This document shows, in pieces, positions 18,736 through 27,340 of a DNA stretch of 64,000 nt (its first letter is position 1; every line of letters begins with the position of its first letter). Location: assembly GCF_001750145.1 (NCBI RefSeq), contig NZ_CP015732.1, positions 3,286,001 to 3,350,000 of the forward strand. The letters are read 5' to 3'. Origin of the DNA: Arthrobacter sp. U41 (GTDB lineage Bacteria > Actinomycetota > Actinomycetes > Actinomycetales > Micrococcaceae). A program made the translations under genes and the position numbers. The notes under the pieces were generated by a model, which made no database searches, was not told the origin of the DNA, and saw nothing but the letters and a program-made list of their open reading frames with translations.

Positions 18736-19776
18736 TCAGGACGCCGGGACGGGCAGGCGCACGGATGCGCGCTCCACCAGAGGGCATTCGACAATGTGTT
18801 GGAGCGGGGCAAGATCGCGGTTCGCAGCCAGTTTGGCCAGCAGCCCGACCCCCGTAGCGCCCATTTGCCGGAACGGCAGCGCAACGGTCGTCAGGCTGGG
18901 CCGCAGATAGGTGGCGATAACTTCCTGGTTGTCGAAGCCAACCACGGAAATATCGTCCCCAATACGAAGTCCACGTTCTTTGATGGCGTCGTAAGCGCCC
19001 ATGGCCATACGGTCGGTGGCGCAGAAGATCGCAGTCGGGGGCCTGGTGCCATCAAGGAGGGAGGACGCCGCGCGGTAACCCTGGTCGGCCTCACCGTCCT
19101 CGTTGATGATCAACTTCTCATCCAGCCCTATACCTGACTGTTCGAGGGCGCGGATGTAGCCGGCCCGGCGGCCGATAGCAGCTGGTATGACGGGATCAAG
19201 GTTGATGAGCCCTATCCGGTCGTGTCCGGCCCCGATGAGCCTCATGGTGGCAGCGTAGCCGCCCTGAGCCTCGTCAGGAATGACGGAATGGAGGTTGGCT
19301 GCCTCGTCAAAGCAGTGAACGAGGACAGTGGGCACTTCGTCTGCGACAGCAGGCAACCGCACACCCCTATGCCAGCTCGTTGCGTAGATCAGACCCTCGA
19401 CACGGTGCTCGAGCATCGTATCGATTGCCTTCCGGTCGGCGTCACTGCTGCCGTCGGTGCTGGCGATCAGAAGTGTTTTGCCCTCCCGCGCGGCCTGTTC
19501 CTGCGCGCCTCGGACAATATCGGCAGCATAAGGCGCGATAACGATTTCGGTGATAAGCCCGTAGAGCTTGGTTTGCTTGGCTGCCAACGCTCGTGCTCCC
19601 GCATTCGGGCGGTAGCCCAATTCGGTCACGGCACGGTGGACGCGGTCACGGGTTTCTTGTGGAATTCCGTTTCCCGTTCCGCCACTCAGGACAAACGAAA
19701 CAGTCGTCCGCGAGACCCCAACATGGTTCGCGACATCCTGCATCGTCACTTTGGCCTGCCGTGAGTTCGTCATCAT
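18736..19776 (-). CDS. LacI-family repressor of the Dpp-type fructan operon
   Basis: A 346-residue regulator. The N-terminal LacI HTH is V-T-M-Q-D-V-A-N-H-V-G-V-S-R-T-T-V-S-F-V-L-S with hinge A-R-A-L-A-A-K-Q-T. A periplasmic-binding-protein-like effector domain follows, ending L-T-T-V-A-L-P-F-R-Q-M-G. Two tandem ATGs mark the start. It is the first gene of the minus-strand operon, so it probably represses its own promoter at 19873-19902 through the palindromes at 19837-19857. The inducer is presumably fructose, sucrose or a phosphorylated derivative. Confidence 0.9.
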   Translation of the reverse strand: MMTNSRQAKVTMQDVANHVGVSRTTVSFVLSGGTGNGIPQETRDRVHRAVTELGYRPNAGARALAAKQTKLYGLITEIVIAPYAADIVRGAQEQAAREGKTLLIASTDGSSDADRKAIDTMLEHRVEGLIYATSWHRGVRLPAVADEVPTVLVHCFDEAANLHSVIPDEAQGGYAATMRLIGAGHDRIGLINLDPVIPAAIGRRAGYIRALEQSGIGLDEKLIINEDGEADQGYRAASSLLDGTRPPTAIFCATDRMAMGAYDAIKERGLRIGDDISVVGFDNQEVIATYLRPSLTTVALPFRQMGATGVGLLAKLAANRDLAPLQHIVECPLVERASVRLPVPAS

Positions 19777-19836
19777 TGACCGTCCGATGTCTAGTAGTAG
19801 GCCTGAACCTGGATGAACATCCAGTTTGCTACTGAA

Positions 19837-19857
19837 GCGCGTTACTAACGCGCGTTA
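19837..19857. promoter_or_regulatory. Palindromic operator candidate for the minus-strand LacI operon
   Basis: Two overlapping perfect palindromes: GCGCGTTACTAACGCGC (19837-19853) and TAACGCGCGTTA (19846-19857). The central CG dyad is typical of LacI operators. They lie 16 bp downstream of the -10 element of the minus promoter and 60 bp before the lacI start, a normal repressor position. Confidence 0.65.
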
Positions 19858-19872
19858 CCGGATGTGATATAG

Positions 19873-19902
19873 AACATAGCCCGCATCGGATGGGGGTGTC
19901 AA
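19873..19902 (-). promoter_or_regulatory. Sigma-70-type promoter for the minus-strand fructan operon
   Basis: On the minus strand, TTGACA (19902-19897) is followed after 18 bp by TATGTT (19878-19873), close to the housekeeping consensus. Transcription would run into lacI and the importer genes. The operator candidate lies immediately downstream. Confidence 0.55.
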
Positions 19903-20140
19903 GGAGCGTGCGACCAACCATCGTAATTTGGGCAGCTGCCGGGGCGCTGCACGCCGCCAGACCAGCCTCACCTCGGCCAGTGCACTCAACGACATGGAAC
20001 CGAACCGCGACGATCAGTGCCTGGGGGGTCCGAAAACAGGCTGTTGGAGGATTGCTAGCTATCGATACCCACTGTCACGCGGTATCCATGCTCCTGCATG
20101 CCCATCATCGCCAGGCTGCACTTCTTTGACAGATTTTTCC

Positions 20141-20199
20141 TTGACAGATGCAAAACGTTTTAGGTAGTGTGATGGACACAACATACAAAACGTTTTGTA
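20141..20199 (+). promoter_or_regulatory. Promoter with two AAAACGTTTT operators for the plus-strand fructan operon
   Basis: TTGACA at 20141-20146 and TAGTGT at 20165-20170 (18-bp spacing) form a promoter candidate. The palindrome AAAACGTTTT lies between them at 20152-20161. A stronger copy, TACAAAACGTTTTGTA (20184-20199), lies 12 bp before the lacI start codon. Both have the central CG of LacI-type sites, suggesting autorepression by the 20211-21230 product. Confidence 0.65.
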
Positions 20200-20210
20200 A
20201 AGGACTGTCG

Positions 20211-21230
20211 ATGGCGACGAAGGTAGGAATCCGCGAAGTGGCGAAGGCTGCCGGCGTTTCAATAACTACGGTTTCCCATTCACTCAACGACGCCACCAGC
20301 GATCGCGTGAACCGCAAGACGCAAGAACACGTACGGGCGGTGGCCAAGGATCTTGGCTACGCCCCCAATCGCTTGGCGAGCGGACTGCGGAACCAGCGTT
20401 CGCAGATCATCGGCCTCGTCAGTGATCAAATCACCACCACGCCCTTTGCCGGGGCCATGATCCGCGGCGCCCAGGAGACGGCCTATCAGCGGGGCTACCT
20501 GCTGATGGTGCTCAATTCGGGGCTTGACAACGATCTTGAGAAACATGAAATCCAAACCCTGCAGCAACACCAGGTGGACGGGATCATTTACGCCCGGATG
20601 TACCACCAGGGCGTCACGGTTCCCGAGGAACTTTACGGAGTCCCCACCGTCCTGCTGGACGCGGCCTCCGCTGACACTTCGATCTCCTCGGTGGTCCCGG
20701 ATGAAATCGCCGCCGCAGAAACTGCGGTGGAAATCCTGGTTGCTGCCGGGCATACGAGGATCGGGATGATTAACAATATTGACGACATCCCGGCCACGCA
20801 CGGACGGCTGGAGGGCTACCGAAACGCCCTTATTCGCAACGGTCTGCCGGAGGATCCCCGGCTCGTCGCCGCCGCGGTCTCAGACACTGTCGGCGGCAGG
20901 CAGGCAACGGCACAACTGCTGTCTTTACCTGATCGGCCCACTGCCATGTTCTGCTTCAACGACCGCATGGCCATGGGCGCCTACCAGTCAGCTTCTGCCG
21001 CAGGCCTCCGCATCCCGGAAGACCTCTCCGTGGTGGGAATGGACAACCTCGAACTCATCGCAGATGCGCTGTGGCCAGGGCTGACCACCGTTGCCCTTCC
21101 GCACTACGAGATGGGGTGCTGGGCCGTTACCCGGCTCCTGGACGACATCGAAAAGCCGGGCGCGCCGCCGGGGCAGAAAAAACTCATCTGCCCCGTCATC
21201 GAACGGGGCTCGGTGGCACCGCCACCCTGA
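20211..21230 (+). CDS. LacI-family repressor of the CUT1-type fructan operon
   Basis: A 339-residue LacI regulator. The ATG at 20211 is chosen because AAAGGA precedes it at the right distance and the HTH begins directly after it (I-R-E-V-A-K-A-A-G-V-S-I-T-T-V-S-H). An in-frame ATG at 20148 lies inside the promoter. Effector-domain text includes L-M-V-L-N-S-G-L-D and D-R-M-A-M-G-A-Y. It is divergent from the other LacI gene and shares its layout but has a different operator type (AAAACGTTTT). It heads the operon with solute-binding protein, permeases and GH32. Confidence 0.9.
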   Translation: MATKVGIREVAKAAGVSITTVSHSLNDATSDRVNRKTQEHVRAVAKDLGYAPNRLASGLRNQRSQIIGLVSDQITTTPFAGAMIRGAQETAYQRGYLLMVLNSGLDNDLEKHEIQTLQQHQVDGIIYARMYHQGVTVPEELYGVPTVLLDAASADTSISSVVPDEIAAAETAVEILVAAGHTRIGMINNIDDIPATHGRLEGYRNALIRNGLPEDPRLVAAAVSDTVGGRQATAQLLSLPDRPTAMFCFNDRMAMGAYQSASAAGLRIPEDLSVVGMDNLELIADALWPGLTTVALPHYEMGCWAVTRLLDDIEKPGAPPGQKKLICPVIERGSVAPPP

Positions 21231-21370
21231 CGCAGAACACCAACCTACGCAAAACACCACGTCACAACCCCGGATTCCGAAAGATAAGGGACGCAGCCGT
21301 TACAGCGGCTGCGCCCCCAAGGACCCGGGCCAATCATCCACACCCAAAATCAGCAGAAAGATTGAGAATC

Positions 21371-22666
21371 ATGAACAAACGATTCACACAGATCCTGGCC
21401 ACCAGCATAGCTGCGGCGGCCCTCGTCGGCAGCCTGGGCGCCTGCAGCAAGGGCAGTTCCTCGTCCACAACCGAAGGCCCCAAAGAGATCACCATGTGGA
21501 CGCACGCCGCCGGAAACCCGGCGGAACTGGCGGCGACCCAGTCGATCGTGGACTCCTATAACAAGAGCAGCGGTGCGAAGGCGCAGATCAAGGTGCAGGC
21601 TTTCCCGCAGGAGTCCTACAACGATTCCGTCGTTGGGGCCGCGTCAGCCGGGAAACTTCCCTGCATCGTGGATATTGACGGGCCCAACGTTCCCAACTGG
21701 GCGTGGGCCAAGTACCTGGCCCCACTCAAGCTCTCCGCGGACCTTTCCAAGAACCTTCCCAGCACGGTGGCCAAGTGGCAGGGCGAGACCTATGCGGTTG
21801 GATACGGCGACGTCGCTTTGTCCATGTTTGCCCGCAAATCTGATCTCGCTGCGGCGGGCGTCCGCGTCGCCACCATTGAGAAGCCATGGACAAAGGACGA
21901 GTTCCAGGACGCGCTGACCAAGCTCAAGGCTCTGGGCAAGTGGGATTACCCGCTGGACATGGGTACTGCCGGAACGGGTGAGTGGCTGCCCTATGCGTAC
22001 TCGCCGTTCCTGCAGTCCTTCGGCGGGGACCTGATCAACCGCAAGGATTACCAGTCGGCTGACGGAGCCCTGAATGGTGACAAGGCTGTCGAATGGGCCA
22101 AGTGGTTCCGCGGTCTGGCGGACCAGGGCTTCATGGCGACGAAGAGCGGGAAAGATTCTACCCAGGACTTCCTGAACAACAAGAGCGGCCTTCTCTACAC
22201 CGGTTCCTGGGCAGGGGACAAGGCCCGGGCCGCCCTGGGAGATGAGCTGGTGGTCATGCCCACGGTGGACCTGGGCAACGGTCCCAAGATCGGCGGAGCT
22301 TCCTGGCAGTGGGGCGTCACCAGCGGCTGCAACAATACGGATGCCGCGATGGACTACCTGTCCTATTCCCTGAAGCCGGAAAACGTGGCTGCCGTCATCA
22401 AGGCAACGGGAGGCATCCCCGCCACCGATGAAGCCGCGGCCCTGATTCCCGCGTTTGCCGAGGGCGGTGCCAACCGGATCTTCATGGAGTTCTCCCGCGA
22501 GTACGCGGTGTTGCGGCCTGAAACCCCGGCTTACCCGTTCATCGCCACCGAATACGGCAAGGCTGTCCAGGACATCCTGGCCGGCGCTGACCCCAAGCCG
22601 GCCCTGGATAAGGCGGTCAAGGCGATTGACGCCAACATCAAGTCCAACGGCGGCTACAAGAACTAG
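21371..22666 (+). CDS. Sugar ABC transporter solute-binding lipoprotein, CUT1 type
   Basis: A 431-residue extracytoplasmic binding protein of family 1. The signal peptide has lipobox L-G-S-L-G-A-C (residues about 19-25). The mature part starts I-T-M-W-T-H-A-A-G-N-P and contains family features such as L-Y-T-G-S-W and W-G-V-T-S-G-C-N-N. The ATG at 21371 is the only start that gives a proper signal peptide. It delivers a sugar, probably sucrose or a fructo-oligosaccharide, to the two permeases downstream. Confidence 0.9.
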   Translation: MNKRFTQILATSIAAAALVGSLGACSKGSSSSTTEGPKEITMWTHAAGNPAELAATQSIVDSYNKSSGAKAQIKVQAFPQESYNDSVVGAASAGKLPCIVDIDGPNVPNWAWAKYLAPLKLSADLSKNLPSTVAKWQGETYAVGYGDVALSMFARKSDLAAAGVRVATIEKPWTKDEFQDALTKLKALGKWDYPLDMGTAGTGEWLPYAYSPFLQSFGGDLINRKDYQSADGALNGDKAVEWAKWFRGLADQGFMATKSGKDSTQDFLNNKSGLLYTGSWAGDKARAALGDELVVMPTVDLGNGPKIGGASWQWGVTSGCNNTDAAMDYLSYSLKPENVAAVIKATGGIPATDEAAALIPAFAEGGANRIFMEFSREYAVLRPETPAYPFIATEYGKAVQDILAGADPKPALDKAVKAIDANIKSNGGYKN

Positions 22667-22690
22667 CCGGCGGCAGCCGAACGGAACGGC

Positions 22691-22713
22691 GACGGCGGTG
22701 CTCAACCGCCGCC
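22691..22713 (+). other. Stem-loop between solute-binding protein and permease genes
   Basis: GACGGCGGT is followed after a short loop by ACCGCC and a further GCCGTC, forming a GC-rich hairpin just after the solute-binding protein stop and without a T-tract. Such hairpins often protect the 3' end of the binding-protein mRNA or reduce downstream expression. Confidence 0.35.
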
Positions 22714-22754
22714 GTCGTCGGACCTCTCGGCCCCGACTGTCAACGGAGAATCCC

Positions 22755-23717
22755 ATGACAACCACCCATCTTCCCCCTACTCCTGGCCGCCGCGTGGCGG
22801 CCCCGGCCCCGGCCGCACCGCCCAGCAAACCCCATCGCAGGCCGCGCTACCTGCGCGAGCAGTTCAGCGGGTGGGCAATGATCGCCCCGGCTGCGGTCCT
22901 CCTGCTCGCCTTCGTGTTCCTCCCGGCGATCCTGGGCTTCGGCCTGGCATTCACCAACGCCCGCCTTGTGTCGCCGCGGCCTGTTGAGTTTGTCGGTACG
23001 GACAATTTCGTCCGGCTCTTCACGGATCCCACGTTCTGGCGGGCACTGCTGAACGTCAGCTACTTCGCGGTTGTGGTGGTGCCCGTCCAGTCCGGCCTTG
23101 CCCTGGCGATGGCGCTGCTGATCAACAAGAAGTTCCGCGGGGTGAACTTCTTCCGCACCCTGTACTTCCTTCCCGTGGTGACGTCCATGGTGGTGGTGTC
23201 CCTGCTGTGGCTGTTCATGTACCGCAAGGACGGGCTAATCAATGAGTTCCTGTCCGCGGCCAGCTTCGGCCTGATCGACGGCCCGGACTGGCTCAACGAT
23301 CCCGCCACATCCATGCCGGCCATCATCATCCTGTCGATCTGGCAGGCCGCCGGCTTCCACATGATCATCTGGCTCGCCGGCCTGCAAAGCATCTCCGGGG
23401 AACTGTACGAGGCGGCCCAGCTGGACGGGGCCAGCCGCTGGCACCAGTTCCGCTACGTGACCTGGCCGGGCCTCAAGCACACCCGCACCCTGATCCTGGT
23501 GACCATCACCATCCAGGCGCTCGGGCTCTTCGACCAGGTCAGCGTCATGACCCAGGGCGGGCCGCTCGATTCCACCACCACCATCATTTTCGAGGCGGTG
23601 CGCTCCGGCTTCAAGCAGCAGGAAACATCCTACGCCTCGGCCATCTCGCTCGTATTCTTCGTCCTGGTGCTGCTGATCTCCGCAGTGCAGCGCTACCTGA
23701 CCCGAGAGAAGGACTGA
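22755..23717 (+). CDS. Sugar ABC transporter permease, CUT1 type (MalF-like)
   Basis: A 320-residue membrane protein with six predicted helices. The first is W-A-M-I-A-P-A-A-V-L-L-L-A-F-V-F. The EAA motif is E-A-A-Q-L-D-G-A-S-R-W-H-Q-F. The start ATG 22755 is preceded by GGAG. It pairs with the next gene, only 1 bp away. No ATPase gene is in this operon, so the importer probably relies on a shared MsiK/UgpC-type ATPase encoded elsewhere. Confidence 0.9.
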   Translation: MTTTHLPPTPGRRVAAPAPAAPPSKPHRRPRYLREQFSGWAMIAPAAVLLLAFVFLPAILGFGLAFTNARLVSPRPVEFVGTDNFVRLFTDPTFWRALLNVSYFAVVVVPVQSGLALAMALLINKKFRGVNFFRTLYFLPVVTSMVVVSLLWLFMYRKDGLINEFLSAASFGLIDGPDWLNDPATSMPAIIILSIWQAAGFHMIIWLAGLQSISGELYEAAQLDGASRWHQFRYVTWPGLKHTRTLILVTITIQALGLFDQVSVMTQGGPLDSTTTIIFEAVRSGFKQQETSYASAISLVFFVLVLLISAVQRYLTREKD

Positions 23718-23718
23718 C

Positions 23719-24606
23719 ATGAAAGAGACACTCAAGTCCAAGAGTCTCAGCAGTGCAGGGACCATGGCGGTACGGATCCTGTTTGCCGTCGTCGCCGCCT
23801 TCCCCCTCGTGTTCATGGTGGTGTCCTCGCTGAAGCCGGACCAGCAGATCTTCGGGGACATGTCCTCGGTGGCAGCGTTCCTGCCGATCGGCAATATCTC
23901 GTTCGACAACTACGGTGCCGTGTTTGACCGTGTGCCGGCCGCCCGCTTCCTGATCAACTCCATCGGGATCTCTGCTGTGACGGTGGTGTTGGGGATCTTC
24001 ATCAACAGCCTCTGCGCCTTCGCCTTGTCCCGGATGGAGGTTCGCGGCAAGCGCATAGTGTTCACCGCGATTCTGGCCACGCTGATCGTGCCCTTCCAGA
24101 CGCTGGCGCTGCCGCTGGTGTGGTGGGTGAACCAGTTGCCGTACTTTGAGCTCAACGGGTTCAGTCTCGAGATCTCGAAGGGCTGGCTGGACACCTACCA
24201 GGTTCAGATCATCCCCTTCATCGCTAATGCGTTCTCCATCTACCTGTACCACCAGTACTTTGAGTCGATCCCGAAGGAGCTGGATGAGGCCGCGAGGATT
24301 GACGGCGCCGGCTGGTTCAAGATCTACCGCCTGGTGGTGATGCCCCTGGCAGGCCCAGCGACAGCCACGGTGGCGATCCTGACGTTCCTGCCCGCCTGGA
24401 ACTCCTACCTGTGGCCGCTCATGGTGGTCCAGTCCGAGGAGCTCCGACCGGTCATGATCGGCATCCAGTACTTCTTCCAGCTCAACGTCTCCTGGGGCGA
24501 AGTCATGGCTTATGCCTCCCTCATCACCGTCCCGGTGGTGGTGCTGTTCATCGCATTCCAGCGCTCCTTCATCAACAGCATCGCCTCCAGCGGCGTCAAG
24601 GGCTGA
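23719..24606 (+). CDS. Sugar ABC transporter permease, CUT1 type (MalG-like)
   Basis: A 295-residue permease with six hydrophobic helices and the EAA loop E-A-A-R-I-D-G-A-G-W-F-K-I-Y-R. It belongs to the carbohydrate carrier G-type subunits. It is read directly after the F-type subunit, with a 1-bp gap. The two form the membrane channel for the CUT1 binding protein encoded at 21371-22666. Confidence 0.9.
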   Translation: MKETLKSKSLSSAGTMAVRILFAVVAAFPLVFMVVSSLKPDQQIFGDMSSVAAFLPIGNISFDNYGAVFDRVPAARFLINSIGISAVTVVLGIFINSLCAFALSRMEVRGKRIVFTAILATLIVPFQTLALPLVWWVNQLPYFELNGFSLEISKGWLDTYQVQIIPFIANAFSIYLYHQYFESIPKELDEAARIDGAGWFKIYRLVVMPLAGPATATVAILTFLPAWNSYLWPLMVVQSEELRPVMIGIQYFFQLNVSWGEVMAYASLITVPVVVLFIAFQRSFINSIASSGVKG

Positions 24607-24642
24607 CCCGGCTTGCCCCTAATGCGAAAGACAAATACTCCC

Positions 24643-26178
24643 ATGAACACAACCGCCGACCTCGACTGCCGGTACCGGCCCAAGTGGCACTACTCCGCGC
24701 AGCGCAACTGGCTCAACGACCCCAACGGGCTGGTCTACTCCAACGGCGTCTATCACCTCTTCTACCAGCACAACCCGGACGGCGACACGTGGGGGAACAT
24801 GTCCTGGGGCCACGCCACCTCGGCGGACCTGCACCACTGGGCCGAGCATCCTGTTGCCATCCCGTGCGACGAGCAGGAGAGCATTTATTCCGGCTCGGCT
24901 GTTGTGGATGTCCATAACACGAGCGGTTTCGGCACCCCCGACAACCCGCCCCTCGTGGCGATCTATACGAGCGCCTACACCTCCGGCTCGCCCCTGGCCG
25001 GCCTCCAGGCCCAGTCCCTCGCCTACAGCACGGACGACGGCACTACGTGGATGAAGTACAGCGGGAATCCCGTGCTTGACAGGACCTCTGCTGACTTCCG
25101 GGATCCGAAAGTCTTTTGGTACGACGGCGACGCCGGCAGTTACTGGGTCATGGTCGCCGTCGAAGCAGCCCGACGCGAAGTCGTGCTCTACAGCTCACCG
25201 GACCTGCTGTCCTGGGAATACCTCAGCACCTTCGGCCCGGCGAACGCCACCGGAGGTGTGTGGGAGTGTCCGGACCTGTTTGAACTGCCGGTGGACGGTG
25301 ACGCCTCCAACACCCGGTGGGTGTTGGTGGTGAACCTTAGCCCGGGCGGCATCGCCGGCGGCTCCGGCGGCCAGTACTTCATCGGAACGTTCGACGGCGT
25401 GACGTTCCATTCTGAAACCACCGTCACGGAAAGCGTTCAGGCTGATGACACCCGGATGGCCGACTACAGCTGGCTCGACTGGGGCCGGGACTACTACGCC
25501 GCCGTATCCTTCAACAACATCCCGGACGGACGCCGGCTCATGATCGGCTGGATGAACAACTGGCAGTACGCCGCTGCAACACCCTCCGACGGCTGGCGCA
25601 GCGCGATGTCCCTTGCCCGGGAAGTGAAGCTGGTTTCCCGCAGCGGACGTCCCGTGCTGGTACAGGAGGCAATTGACCCTTTCGAAGGCCATGGGACGGA
25701 GAATTTGACCCTGGGCCGGCAACGGCTGAACCCCGGCCTGACATGGCTTCCCGACGACGTATCCGGGGAAATACTGAGGATCGACGCCGAGTTCGAGCCC
25801 GGGCCTGCCGGAAGGGTCGGCATCGTGCTCCGGGGCGACCCGCAGCGGAAGGCTGGATCGGATGTCTCTTCCGCAGGCGCGGAGCGCACAGTCCTGGCCT
25901 ATGACTCCGCGACGGGGGAACTCAGCCTGGACCGCACCGAATCCGGCAACGTCGGATTCCACAAGACATTTCCGTCAGTAGAGCGGGTTGCGGTGCCGTT
26001 GGAAGATGGCCGGATACGGCTTCGGATGTTTCTGGACCGCTGTTCAGTCGAGGTCTTCGCCCAGGACGGCACGGCGACCATCACCGATCAAATCTTTCCG
26101 GCGGACACCAGTACCGCCCTCGCCCTCCTTGCAGAAGGCGAAGGGGCCACCCTGGTGAGCTTCACCGTCGTGCACTAA
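24643..26178 (+). CDS. Glycoside hydrolase family 32 beta-fructosidase, second copy (intracellular)
   Basis: A 511-residue GH32 enzyme with W-L-N-D-P-N-G, F-R-D-P-K-V-F and W-E-C-P-D-L-F, and the C-terminal sandwich text D-R-C-S-V-E-V-F-A. It is clearly paralogous to the 10326-11831 product: long stretches such as W-G-N-M-S-W-G-H-A-T-S are shared. No signal peptide, so it is cytoplasmic. ATG 24643 gives the start closest to the domain; an ATG at 24622 is possible. It completes the CUT1 operon and probably hydrolyses a related but different oligofructoside or sucrose. Confidence 0.9.
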   Translation: MNTTADLDCRYRPKWHYSAQRNWLNDPNGLVYSNGVYHLFYQHNPDGDTWGNMSWGHATSADLHHWAEHPVAIPCDEQESIYSGSAVVDVHNTSGFGTPDNPPLVAIYTSAYTSGSPLAGLQAQSLAYSTDDGTTWMKYSGNPVLDRTSADFRDPKVFWYDGDAGSYWVMVAVEAARREVVLYSSPDLLSWEYLSTFGPANATGGVWECPDLFELPVDGDASNTRWVLVVNLSPGGIAGGSGGQYFIGTFDGVTFHSETTVTESVQADDTRMADYSWLDWGRDYYAAVSFNNIPDGRRLMIGWMNNWQYAAATPSDGWRSAMSLAREVKLVSRSGRPVLVQEAIDPFEGHGTENLTLGRQRLNPGLTWLPDDVSGEILRIDAEFEPGPAGRVGIVLRGDPQRKAGSDVSSAGAERTVLAYDSATGELSLDRTESGNVGFHKTFPSVERVAVPLEDGRIRLRMFLDRCSVEVFAQDGTATITDQIFPADTSTALALLAEGEGATLVSFTVVH

Positions 26179-26179
26179 C

Positions 26180-26560
26180 GGCAGCACCAGCTAAGCCCGC
26201 TCGACGCTGTGGATTGGGCGCATTCCGAAGCCACCCGACCATCGCAGCCGTCTCCGCGACAGTCGCCCGATCCCATGGAGTGTCCAGCATCCACAGAACA
26301 CGGAACCACGTCAGGCAGGCATAGCAGTACGAGCGGATCATGCGTGGGCTGTGATCTGCAGAGGCAAGATACTTCATCCAAGAGCCCACCTCATCGACCA
26401 CTTGCCCGCCGGGATCAAGAAGCACATATGGCTCTTCTGTGCCTGGACCAGTATCGACCCAACCTGACCAGCTCCAGCGTCCCGTCGGACAGACCTTGCT
26501 GGACCCCGCTTCTAAACTCTTGCTCGGACATTCGGCACCGCCTTCGGCATCGGAATTAGT
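26180..26560 (-). pseudogene. Tyrosine recombinase fragment (core-binding domain only)
   Basis: On the minus strand the reading E-E-P-Y-V-L-L-D-P-G-G-Q-V-V-D-E-V followed by S-P-R-M-I-R-S-Y-C-Y-A-C-L-T-W-F-R-V-L-W matches the N-terminal SAM-like domain of large tyrosine integrases. The frame is open from about 26560 down, has no convincing start, and ends against the GH32 gene without any catalytic domain. It is a truncated relic of another integrative element on the right side of the fructan operon. Confidence 0.55.
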
Positions 26561-26697
26561 GATCGTCCTGCATCCCTATGCCTACTCCCACGAGTTCAAC
26601 CAACGAGGGCGCCGCGCGGCAGAAAGTGCAGATAACTCACCAGATCCTCTTGCTCTCATATAGCTGGGCCGCGCACTGGATGTTCCCTGTCAAGGGG

Positions 26698-26738
26698 ACG
26701 GTGTATCCGGCTCTACACGCCGGATACACCGTTATTTC
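26698..26738 (+). terminator. Strong hairpin, probable Rho-independent terminator
   Basis: A perfect 14-bp stem (ACGGTGTATCCGGC at 26698-26711 pairing with 26719-26732) with a 7-base loop, followed by TATTTCC. It is the only strong terminator-like structure downstream of the plus-strand fructan operon, 520 bp after the GH32 stop. The short T-run makes efficiency uncertain. Confidence 0.5.
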
Positions 26739-26902
26739 CACAGTCCCGCCTTGACTACTGGGTTGCGTCCGCACACCACAGCGAGGTCCGTGGCTCCTAC
26801 AGTAATCGGTGGCGCGACTTCCCTACGCGTCAGGGTTGGATGAGGCCAGTGGCTCATAGCAACTTCGCTTAATCTGTAGGGCGAGAATCAGGAACATCAC
26901 CA

Positions 26903-27340
26903 ATGTCTATCTCCACGATTTCCCCGGTGCGGGAAGATGGGTCCATGAGCAATTCTGGCCCCCGCGCCGGCGGCCCGACCCCTCGCAGGTCCTTCACCCC
27001 GGCACAAAAACTGGCCCATCTGGACGCCTACCAGCGGGCCTGCGACGACGGCACCGGCGGCGGGGCATACCTGCGCGCTGAGGGCCTGTATTCCTCCCAA
27101 ATCACCGAGTGGCGCAAGCTCCGCGACGCCGGCATCCTGGAGGGCAAAAAGCCCGGGGATAAGATCGGCAAACCCACTGCTGAACAGTCAGAAATCGGGC
27201 GTCTACGCCGGCAGCTGGAGGTGAGCGAACGCAAGCTGGCACGGACTGAAGCTGCGTTATCGATCATGGAAAAAGCACGACTGCTTTTGGAGGATATCTC
27301 CGAAAGCGCGGAGCAGCAGCCCTGGTACAAGAAACCCTGA
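26903..27340 (+). CDS. Transposase OrfA of the interrupted IS
   Basis: A 145-residue protein with an N-terminal basic region and HTH (F-T-P-A-Q-K-L-A-H-L-D-A-Y, Y-S-S-Q-I-T-E-W-R-K-L) and a C-terminal coiled coil (L-R-R-Q-L-E-V-S-E-R-K-L-A-R-T-E). The ATG at 26903 follows AGGAA; ATG 26945 is an alternative. The stop overlaps the orfB start (TGATG), so coupling here is by overlap, not by frameshift as in the two other IS3 elements. Confidence 0.75.
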   Translation: MSISTISPVREDGSMSNSGPRAGGPTPRRSFTPAQKLAHLDAYQRACDDGTGGGAYLRAEGLYSSQITEWRKLRDAGILEGKKPGDKIGKPTAEQSEIGRLRRQLEVSERKLARTEAALSIMEKARLLLEDISESAEQQPWYKKP

